21,873 bases of DNA from Verrucomicrobiota bacterium (lineage in GTDB: Bacteria > Verrucomicrobiota > Verrucomicrobiia > Limisphaerales > AV2). The translations under genes and the position numbers were made by a program. The DNA lies in contig QHPA01000232.1 in assembly GCA_003218935.1 (NCBI GenBank), positions 1-21,873 of the forward strand, read 5' to 3'. The notes beneath the pieces were generated by a model. It was given only the letters and a program-made list of their open reading frames with translations, did no database searches and was not told the origin of the DNA. Of this stretch, positions 15,755-21,873 are shown piece after piece. Numbering within the stretch: the first letter of the stretch is position 1; each line of letters starts with the position of its first letter.

Positions 15755-16888
15755 ATGAAAGACATTTCTCGCGCCGCCGATTCATCTCAAACTCCCACCA
15801 TGGAAAACGACGCCATCAACCGTCGCCGGTTCTTCGCCACCGCGGCGATGGCCGCCGCCGCCGCGGCTCTTGCGCCGAAGGCACTCGCCGCCGAGCGCGA
15901 CTGGACGGGGAAGAATCCAGTGCGTTACCCCGACCCCGATATCATCGTGCTCGACGAGCGGTTCGCCAGATACAAGGTCGGCAACACACCGATTCAAAAG
16001 CTCTGGACTGGAGCGTTGTGGGCGGAGGGCTGCGCGTGGAACGGCGTTGGCCGTTACCTTGTCTGGAGCGACATTCCGAACAACCGCCAGATGCGCCGGC
16101 TGGATGAGGACGGTCACGTGAGCGTCTTCCGCGATCCGACGGGCAACAGCAACGGCAACACCTTCGACTTCGAAGGGCGTCAGCTTTCGTGCGAACACGG
16201 CAATCGGCGCGTCGTCCGCTACGAGCACAATGGTTCCGTCACCGTGCTGGCTGACAAGTGGAAGGACAAACCGCTCAACGCGCCCAACGACATCGTCGTT
16301 CATCCGGACGGGGGCATTTGGTTCACTGACCCGGGCTACGGCTCAATGATGAATTACGAAGGCCACAAAGGCGAACTGCATATCAAAGAGGCGGTCTATC
16401 GCATCGACCCGAAGGGCGGCAAAATGGAGATGGTGACCGACGAATTGGAGAAGCCCAATGGAATTTGTTTCTCGGCTGACTACAAGAAGCTTTACGTTGC
16501 CGACACCGGCAAGGCGAGAGATATCCAGGTTTGGGACGTGGCGGACGAGAGGAAATTGAAGAACCGCCGCCAGTTTGTGGACATGGCGATGCCACCGCAG
16601 AAGGTCCAAACTGAAAACGGCGCGCGGACGGTGGGTGGCAACGGCGGCTCCGACGGCATTCGTTGCGACGTGGACGACAACGTGTGGTCAGCCGCAGGCT
16701 GGGTGGGCGAGGGTTACGACGGCGTGCATATTTTTTCGCCTGAGGGCCAGCGCATCGGCATGATCCTGCTGCCGGAAATCTGCGCGAACCTTTGCTTCGG
16801 TGGCGAGAAACGCAACCGGCTGTTCATGGCCGCCAGCCAATCCATCTACTCAGTCTATGTCGAGACGCAGGGGGCGCACGTTACGTAA
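15755..16888 (+). CDS. Tat-exported SMP-30/gluconolactonase/LRE-like protein
   Basis: 377 aa from ATG 15755. ATG 15800 (MENDAINRRRFF) is an equally good start, would give a shorter Tat n-region, and lacks a Shine-Dalgarno sequence as does the first. NRRRFFATAAMAAAAAALAPKALAA is a twin-arginine signal peptide, so the protein is exported folded. The six-bladed propeller follows: LWAEGCAWNGVGRYLVWSDIPNNRQMRR (metal-binding Glu region), NAPNDIVVHPDGGIWFTDPGYG (catalytic N-D region) and LEKPNGICFSADYKKLYVADTG. Family enzymes hydrolyse sugar lactones with Ca2+/Mg2+/Zn2+; the substrate is unknown. It may share a transcript with the metallopeptidase. Transcription is ended by the hairpin at 16948-16968. 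Confidence 0.88.
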   Translation: MKDISRAADSSQTPTMENDAINRRRFFATAAMAAAAAALAPKALAAERDWTGKNPVRYPDPDIIVLDERFARYKVGNTPIQKLWTGALWAEGCAWNGVGRYLVWSDIPNNRQMRRLDEDGHVSVFRDPTGNSNGNTFDFEGRQLSCEHGNRRVVRYEHNGSVTVLADKWKDKPLNAPNDIVVHPDGGIWFTDPGYGSMMNYEGHKGELHIKEAVYRIDPKGGKMEMVTDELEKPNGICFSADYKKLYVADTGKARDIQVWDVADERKLKNRRQFVDMAMPPQKVQTENGARTVGGNGGSDGIRCDVDDNVWSAAGWVGEGYDGVHIFSPEGQRIGMILLPEICANLCFGGEKRNRLFMAASQSIYSVYVETQGAHVT

Positions 16889-16947
16889 TGGGATACCCTC
16901 CAGGAGAAACCCAGCCAGTGGATAACCGGCCAATAGTGTTCGGTATG

Positions 16948-16968
16948 AAAAACGCCGATGGCGTTTTT
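16948..16968. terminator. Bidirectional intrinsic terminator between convergent genes
   Basis: AAAAACGCC (16948-16956), loop GAT, GGCGTTTTT (16960-16968): a perfect 9-bp stem with a T-tract on the plus strand and, because of the A-tract, one on the minus strand also. It lies 59 bp after the SMP-30-like stop and 145 bp after the stop of the convergent surface protein. Confidence 0.8.
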
Positions 16969-16970
16969 CC

Positions 16971-17003
16971 CTCTCTCCCCGCGAGGAACGAGTGGGGAGA
17001 GAG
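16971..17003. repeat. Second hairpin, CTCTCTCCCC/GGGGAGAGAG
   Basis: A perfect 10-bp stem (16971-16980 with 16994-17003) and a 13-nt loop, directly after the terminator. A further CT/GA-rich stretch follows to about 17080 with partial copies of the same words (CTCTCCCC, GGGGAAGAGAGG). Looks like a dispersed intergenic palindrome family. No gene is present in 16889-17113. Confidence 0.55.
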
Positions 17004-17113
17004 CTGGAGAGAGGGGAAACTGGATGGAAACGGCCTCCTCTCCCCGCCCTCTCCTCCTTTTGGGGAAGAGAGGGAAAAGGAAAGCGCTACTTTCTGAAGC
17101 TCAGCTGCCTTGC

Positions 17114-20100
17114 TTAAGGAGCTACCACAGCCCGGTAAAATTCGTGAGTAGCGTTCGCCGAGGAAGGGACGTCGATTTGGATGACACCCAACGCGTTGGT
17201 CACTATCGCCACCGACGACCATTGCTGCAGGTCGGAAGATTTCTCGATCGAATAACGACCGCCAATTTCGCCGTTAAGGAGTACCCGGAAGCCGTCGCCG
17301 CCCATATAACCGAAACACTCAGGCATCGTGAGTCGAGGCCGTTTCGTAAAATTTGCCGTGATCGTTTTGTTGTTATCCATCGTGAGAACCAGAGGATTGA
17401 TCGTACCCGTGGCGTCCCCACCCCAGCCAATGAACGTCTGCCCGACTTCCGGCACCGCCGTCAGAGTTACGCTCTGGCTGGAGCCGTAGCGGTTGGCTTG
17501 CGGTGACACACTGACCTCTCCATCGCCGTCGGAGATGATTGTCAGCGAAAATTGTCCTGCGGGCAATGTCGTGAACAGCGCGGAGACGGTCGGGTTGGCG
17601 TTCGTGATTGTGAAACCCAAAGGATTGCTGGTTCCGCTGGCGGCGTTGCCCCATAGAGCGAAATAGTTTCCGGCCGCTGGAATCGCCGTCAGCCGGACGA
17701 CGCTTCCGTAAGGATGCAGCGGATACGATGGGGAGATACTCACCGAGCCATTCCCCGCTGCCGTTGTGCTGACCGATGTGCCAAACACGCCACGAAGGCA
17801 TTGGTCTCCTGTCATGCTGATGCTCACGGTGGGGTTGGTGCCCGTGGCGTCACCCAGCCAGTACAGGAAGACCCAGCCGCTCGCCGAGGTTGCGGTAATC
17901 GTCACGACTGAATTGCTCGGATATGGTCCCGCCGGCGGAGCTATCGTGAAGGTCCCACCCCCTGCCGCGTCGAGGGAGAGCGAGTACGTTGGAACAAAGC
18001 GAGCTGCCACCTGTTTGTTTCGATCCATCGTGACATTGACAGTGACGTTCGTGTTGGTGGCGTCGCCGGCCCAGCCGTCGAACACCCAGCCTGCGGCGGG
18101 ACTGGCGGTGAGCGTTACGACCGTGTTACTGGAGTAAGAGCTGCCCGGCGGATTCATTGATACCGAGCCGTTGCCTTCAATGGCGACCGCGAGTGCGTAA
18201 ACCGGGGCCTGGGTAAACTCCGCCTGAACGCTCTTATTGCGGTCCATCGTAACGCCGATCGTCGGACTCTGGCCCATAGCGTCGCCCGTCCAGCGGAGGA
18301 AGTTCCAGTTTGCGGCCGCGGTCGCAGTCAGCGTGACCAGAGTATTACTCGGATAGGGCCCGGTACTGGGGTCTGCCGCCGCCGTTCCCTGGCCGAGCGT
18401 GGTGATCGTCAGCGAGTAAAGTGGCACGATGACAACCTGAATCGGGCCAGCCTGCGATGATTGAGAGAAATCGGCGCTATAAGCGATGACACGAATTACG
18501 GCGGAATTCGTCAAAGTGAACGGCCCGGCGTAGAGAGTGGAATCAGACGAAGGTTCCGAGCCATCCAAGGTGTAAAGCAAAGAGCCGTTCGTGAACGACG
18601 TCTGGAACGACACTTGGACTGAACCGATATTTGTCACCGGACTGCTCACGACGTAGCGCCCATCGAGAAGAATGTTGTCACGCGGCAATTCAAACGCGCC
18701 GATGTCAACTCCAGTTCCCTGCGGACGCGCTACTCCTCGCTGGTCGGTTGCCGGGGCACCAGCGCTGTCGCCGGCGTCGAGTGCCGGGCTGTTCATCAGC
18801 AGTGCGTGGGTGGGTGTGGATCCTCCGTTGTCCTGCAGGGGTCCCAGGTTGGCGCTGACATTCTGGAGATCGGAAGCGGCCAGGCCGGAAATCTCGTTCG
18901 TCGAGCCAATCAGGTTGTGCCCCTTGCTGGCGAGCGTTCCAAATCCATCCGCAGGAGTTGAGTTCGTCGTCGCAGTGTTGCCGGCGATGATCGTGTTGAG
19001 CAGCGAAAGAGTTCCGGACTGATTGGCAATCCCGCCTCCGTGCGCTTCACCTGTTGGCCCGGGGTTAAGACCAAAGCCGCCACCGCCCGGGCCTCCAATG
19101 ACGCGGTTACCAGTAAGCGTGCAGTTGACCACCGCGACTGAGCCAGTGTCGGTCGCCAGGCCGCTGGCAAACGCGCTACCCCCGGGTTGAAAGGTTGTAT
19201 TGGGCCCCCATCCCCCTTGGCCACCTACGACTTCATTGCCCGAAAACGTGCAATTGGTCACACCAACCGGGCCAGCGGTGACAAATACGCCTCCGCCCTT
19301 TCCATCACCGCCAATTGCAGCCCCAAACACACCCATCGCACTTTCGCCCCCAGCGACCCGATTACTGGCGAATGTAGAGCTGGTGATTTGAGCGGCTGTG
19401 TCCACAAAAAACGTCCCTCCACCACCGCCCTGGCCGCCACGCCCTGCAAACCCACCCCCGCCGCCGACTCCACCCGCTGCAAGGTTGCCCGAAACCAAAC
19501 AATCGCGCATCTTGAGAGCGCCGCCGCTGCCGAAAATTCCACCGCCGAGTCCTTCTCCCCCCATAGCCCCTGCGCCGCCACCACTGCCACTACCACCCGC
19601 GGCAAAATTGTTCGAAAGGCTGCATCTCGATATATCCAAACTCCCACTCTCCAGAAACATCCCTCCGCCCAACCCGCCGCCGCCGCCGCCAAATCCACCC
19701 GGACTTCCATTCGTGTCTGATGCACCGCCCGATCCTCCGTCAGGGCCCCCTCCATTGGCGCCGGTTTGGTCGCTTCCACCGCCGCCACCGCCGTTGCCTC
19801 CGCTCGCGCGGTTTGCGAGAAATGAGGAATTAGTGATAACAACAGTTCCAGAGGAGGTGAACAACCCGCCGCCGAGACCGCCTCCTCCACCGCCTTGCCC
19901 GCCGCGACCACCTCCGAAACCGTCACTGCCCGTTACCGAGTTGCTGGCGACCATCGAATTGAACAGGTTCAGGTTCCCTGAGTTGTAAATGCCACCCCCG
20001 AGCCCGGCCAGCGTGTGGCTATTTGCCACGGCACAATTCATCAAAGTCAAATCACCGCCGTTTTCTATGGCCGCCCCGTTGGCGCCGTTTGTGGCCAGGC

Positions 20101-20398
20101 CAGACGCGACGCTGATCCCGGTGAAAACATTGGTCCCCGGGCCGTTCAATACAATGTTGTCCGTGATCTGAGGCAGGGGAGAAGAAAGAACGATTGTGCC
20201 GGTTGCTGTGATTTCAACGGTGTCGTCGCCGGGCATGGCATTGGCATCCAGAATCGCCTGCCTCAGCGACCCGGACCCGGAATCGGAAGTGGTAGAGACT
20301 GTGAGCGTTGATGAATAAACGTCTGGGGCCGAAGCAACGATTCCCGCGGTGACAAGTAAAATGGTGCGAAGCGATCGAAGTGAATTCAAAGGTCTCAT
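17114..20398 (-). CDS. Large secreted modular protein: beta-helix with glycine-rich loops, choice-of-anchor-Q-like region, InlB-B-like repeats
   Basis: 1094 aa from ATG 20398 (ATG 20440 is possible but would bury the signal peptide). Order: signal peptide 1-30; CSLREP-like start [20 protein letters not shown] (35-54); eight beta-helix units beginning near 133, 174, 242, 283, 325, 367, 409 and 453, each reading like 'GGGlf...G.v.i.nc.f..N....GG' and separated by glycine-rich insertions of varying length; a choice-of-anchor-Q-like region about 487-571 ([50 protein letters not shown]); a chitobiase/hexosaminidase C-terminal-like domain 596-650 ([20 protein letters not shown]); five divergent InlB-B/Flg_new-like repeats about 660-1018 ('TLTA.p..G..F..W.GDA'); and a final domain 1028-1094 ([13 protein letters not shown] ... 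FYRA) of a type common in Verrucomicrobia. No autotransporter barrel or PEP-CTERM end is seen. Probably an extracellular adhesin or carbohydrate-binding protein; export route unknown. Confidence 0.88.
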   Translation of the reverse strand: MRPLNSLRSLRTILLVTAGIVASAPDVYSSTLTVSTTSDSGSGSLRQAILDANAMPGDDTVEITATGTIVLSSPLPQITDNIVLNGPGTNVFTGISVASGLATNGANGAAIENGGDLTLMNCAVANSHTLAGLGGGIYNSGNLNLFNSMVASNSVTGSDGFGGGRGGQGGGGGGLGGGLFTSSGTVVITNSSFLANRASGGNGGGGGGSDQTGANGGGPDGGSGGASDTNGSPGGFGGGGGGLGGGMFLESGSLDISRCSLSNNFAAGGSGSGGGAGAMGGEGLGGGIFGSGGALKMRDCLVSGNLAAGGVGGGGGFAGRGGQGGGGGTFFVDTAAQITSSTFASNRVAGGESAMGVFGAAIGGDGKGGGVFVTAGPVGVTNCTFSGNEVVGGQGGWGPNTTFQPGGSAFASGLATDTGSVAVVNCTLTGNRVIGGPGGGGFGLNPGPTGEAHGGGIANQSGTLSLLNTIIAGNTATTNSTPADGFGTLASKGHNLIGSTNEISGLAASDLQNVSANLGPLQDNGGSTPTHALLMNSPALDAGDSAGAPATDQRGVARPQGTGVDIGAFELPRDNILLDGRYVVSSPVTNIGSVQVSFQTSFTNGSLLYTLDGSEPSSDSTLYAGPFTLTNSAVIRVIAYSADFSQSSQAGPIQVVIVPLYSLTITTLGQGTAAADPSTGPYPSNTLVTLTATAAANWNFLRWTGDAMGQSPTIGVTMDRNKSVQAEFTQAPVYALAVAIEGNGSVSMNPPGSSYSSNTVVTLTASPAAGWVFDGWAGDATNTNVTVNVTMDRNKQVAARFVPTYSLSLDAAGGGTFTIAPPAGPYPSNSVVTITATSASGWVFLYWLGDATGTNPTVSISMTGDQCLRGVFGTSVSTTAAGNGSVSISPSYPLHPYGSVVRLTAIPAAGNYFALWGNAASGTSNPLGFTITNANPTVSALFTTLPAGQFSLTIISDGDGEVSVSPQANRYGSSQSVTLTAVPEVGQTFIGWGGDATGTINPLVLTMDNNKTITANFTKRPRLTMPECFGYMGGDGFRVLLNGEIGGRYSIEKSSDLQQWSSVAIVTNALGVIQIDVPSSANATHEFYRAVVAP

Positions 20399-20473
20399 AA
20401 CCAATTGATTTGTGAGCGTTCCTTCACATTTTGGCAGCATTTTTTGAGCCGCCGTTCGGCGTGATATCGCGAT

Positions 20474-21226
20474 TCACCGCGAAATTGTACCGGTCAGAAT
20501 GTGCCCGCAGGGAACAAAACCGGCTTTTTGAAGCGTCTTGCGACTCGCGATATTCTTCGGATTACATCGTGCCGCCGGAACATTTCCGCCCTCATAGCAA
20601 ATCCGCTTCAATTCTTGCACGAGGAAGGAACCGAGGCCGCGTCTCCGAAAAGGCTCCGCCACTTCCATGTAGATGTCGCCATACGGCCGGTTGTAATGGA
20701 AAAGCACGCCTCCGGTCGCTACGACCTTGCCTTCAACCTCCACAACCCCGTGCCATTTGAGTTGGTCCGGAGAAATGTTCAACGCGTCAGCCGTGGTGGC
20801 ACTGCGGAAAACGGCGCCCGGCGGCGAGTGCGCAGTGGTCAGTTTGTCGTGAAAGAGAATACTCTCGCTCGTCACGTTTTGAGCCAACGTATGCAACATG
20901 ACCGTCAGCAGCGGATCATTGCTCTGAGTCTCAATCGTGGCCGAGCCGCTGGCCGCCAGCAGCGCCGAAAAAAGATCGAACATGCGCGACCGGTACTGGG
21001 GCGCGACATACCATTCGTACACCGTGGGCTTCCCTTTCCAGGGCCCGCCAACAGCAATGGAACCGTAACCGACCGTGGCCTCCCCAGCGAAGAGAAGGTA
21101 CTCATGCGTCCACCCTGGGCGGGAGTGGATCGAATCATGGATGATCTGGCAGTCCATCTCCAACCGATATCTGTCGCGCCATGCGAGGATGTCTTCGACG
21201 TTTGCTGCTTTGGCAGAGAGATCCAT
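20474..21226 (-). CDS. GNAT family N-acetyltransferase
   Basis: 250 aa from ATG 21226. Residues 1-120 form an N-terminal half with YLLFAGEATVGYGSIAVGGPW and TVYEWYVAPQYRS. The C-terminal half carries the classic GNAT acetyl-CoA site: IYMEVAEPFRRRGLGSFLVQELKRICYEGG (R-R-R-G-L-G loop) and AARCNPKNIASRKTLQKAGFVPCG (N..S...l.k.GF). The first half also resembles a degenerate GNAT fold, so a tandem GNAT protein is possible. Substrate unknown. It is monocistronic as far as can be seen, 75 bp upstream of the surface protein gene. No Shine-Dalgarno sequence. Confidence 0.82.
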   Translation of the reverse strand: MDLSAKAANVEDILAWRDRYRLEMDCQIIHDSIHSRPGWTHEYLLFAGEATVGYGSIAVGGPWKGKPTVYEWYVAPQYRSRMFDLFSALLAASGSATIETQSNDPLLTVMLHTLAQNVTSESILFHDKLTTAHSPPGAVFRSATTADALNISPDQLKWHGVVEVEGKVVATGGVLFHYNRPYGDIYMEVAEPFRRRGLGSFLVQELKRICYEGGNVPAARCNPKNIASRKTLQKAGFVPCGHILTGTISR

Positions 21227-21281
21227 GACGAATGAAAGTCTTAATCAGACCGGATTGCGACGGCATGTCAGCTCTTTGTTT

Positions 21282-21385
21282 GGTGTCCACGCTTTAGCGT
21301 GTCTGGCCGGTGTCCACCCTTCAGGGTGTCTGTTCGGTATTCACGCCTCTGCGCGTCCTCCAGACAGCCTAAAGGCTGGACACCC
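21282..21385. repeat. REP palindrome cluster (four units, last inverted)
   Basis: Four copies of a unit reading GGTGTCC + short palindrome + TCT. Copy 1: CACGCT-TT-AGCGTG at 21288-21301. Copy 2: CACCCT-TC-AGGGTG at 21315-21328. Copy 3 is degenerate around 21342-21357 (ACGC...GCGT). Copy 4 is inverted: CAGCCT-AA-AGGCTG at 21365-21378, followed by GGACACC. Stem bases vary while pairing is kept and the GGTGTCC head is conserved, the hallmark of REP sequences. The cluster lies about 20 bp past the stop codon of the adjacent RAYT transposase remnant and upstream of the GNAT gene. Confidence 0.85.
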
Positions 21386-21403
21386 AACACTCGGTTTCTC
21401 GAC

Positions 21404-21873
21404 TCACAAAATCGCATCATCCCATCCTTCCCCGTAATCCAGAATGGGATACTCGCGCCACGTCTTTTCAGCAAACTCCCGCCCCATTTCGGCGAGGTAT
21501 TCCTGAGCGCTGGAGAATGGCCAGTCCTGCCACCGCTCCACGTAGCCGTGGTGAACCGGATTATTGTGGACGTAATTCATCGTCGCCCAGAAATGCGCGT
21601 CGTTCCGCATGTAACGCTCCGCCGCGCCGCACCAGACCTGTCCGGCCTCGCGTGAGTTCCTCGCCGTTCCACTCGAACGACAACCTCCCGTGCATCCGCC
21701 CAAGGTCCGCCAGCACGGCCAGAATCTCTCTGGTTTCGATGAGCGCATGGTAATGGTTCGGCAGAACACACCAAGCATGAATCAAAGCCTGGCGCTTCGC
21801 AAAGACGCCGAGCAATGCGTCGCAGAATGTTTGCATCCGTTCGCCGTTCTGCCCGATGTAGTGCCGGTGCTCG
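21404..21873 (-). pseudogene. REP-associated tyrosine transposase (RAYT, Y1_Tnp), frameshifted, N-terminus beyond window
   Basis: From the right edge the reading is EHRHYIGQNGERMQTFCDALLGVFAKRQ, then ALIHAWCVLPNHYHALIETRE with the HUH motif (His-Tyr-His of NHYH), then FEWNGEELTRGR. There the frame breaks: removing one base near 21641 restores the family's 'GRQVWCGAAERYMRNDAHFWATMNYVHNNPVHHGYVERWQDWPFSSAQEYLAEMGREF', ending WREYPILDYGEGWDDAIL at the TGA of 21404-21406. The family's nucleophilic tyrosine is expected in the C-terminal helix (the NYVHNNPVHHGY region). RAYTs are IS200/IS605-like domesticated single-strand transposases that act on REP hairpins. The single-base break makes this copy inactive unless it is a sequencing error. 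The REP cluster at 21282-21385 is its expected target. Confidence 0.85.

Noticed and set aside
19398..19988. Proline-rich 196-aa plus-strand frame
   Set aside because: It is the complement of the glycine-rich part of the beta-helix gene (GGN codons read as NCC).
21282..21385. CRISPR array
   Set aside because: Units are short palindromes of irregular spacing with one inverted copy, with no constant repeat or unique spacers; REP explains them better.

Overview
The window looks like chromosome from a Gram-negative member of the Verrucomicrobiota (Pedosphaera/Limisphaerales-like), possibly from a metagenome. The evidence is indirect. There are LPS and outer-membrane assembly lipoproteins (LptE-like, BamD-like). 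There is a PQQ-propeller protein with a 'WPQWHGPTRD' N-terminus. There is a sugar-type oxidoreductase plus TIM-barrel pair. A giant secreted beta-helix protein ends in the '[12 protein letters not shown]...FYRA' domain often seen in this phylum. Shine-Dalgarno sequences are mostly weak or absent. No rRNA, tRNA or CRISPR array was seen.

Layout. 1-2394 (all minus): a probable envelope operon, BamD-like TPR protein, LptE-like lipoprotein and PQQ beta-propeller (cut by the window edge). 2545-4798 (minus): a sodium:solute symporter behind an orphan UreF-like protein; a perfect 17-bp palindrome abuts the symporter start codon. 5032-7160 (minus): two translationally coupled glycosyltransferases (GT-B, then GT2 in transcription order GT2 to GT-B). 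7327-9159: a 35-codon HicA toxin remnant (plus), a DMT/EamA transporter, an intergenic patch of REP-like palindromes, and a nucleotidyltransferase overlapping a 72-aa partner (putative toxin-antitoxin type pair). 9320-13326 (minus): a TIM-barrel sugar isomerase/epimerase-like enzyme with a histone-H1-like lysine-rich tail, a Gfo/Idh/MocA oxidoreductase and an unknown membrane-anchored protein. 13595-16888 (plus): an M13 zinc metallopeptidase and a Tat-exported SMP-30/gluconolactonase-like protein. 16948-17003: a bidirectional terminator and a second hairpin between convergent genes. 17114-20398 (minus): a 1094-aa modular secreted protein (beta-helix with glycine-rich insertions, choice-of-anchor-Q-like region, chitobiase C-terminal-like domain, five InlB-B-like repeats). 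20474-21226: a GNAT acetyltransferase. 21282-21873: a four-copy REP palindrome cluster lying just downstream of a frameshifted REP-associated tyrosine transposase (RAYT).

Working together: the 13326-10790 pair resembles a polyol/sugar catabolic set and the SMP-30-like protein could serve a related periplasmic sugar step. The envelope operon and the modular surface protein reflect a complex cell surface. The most interesting items are the REP-RAYT module with several other palindrome families nearby, the enzyme with a histone-like tail, the orphan UreF, and the palindrome at the symporter start. I did not find a clear-cut new multi-gene system. No database search was possible, so all family calls are from recognition of motifs.
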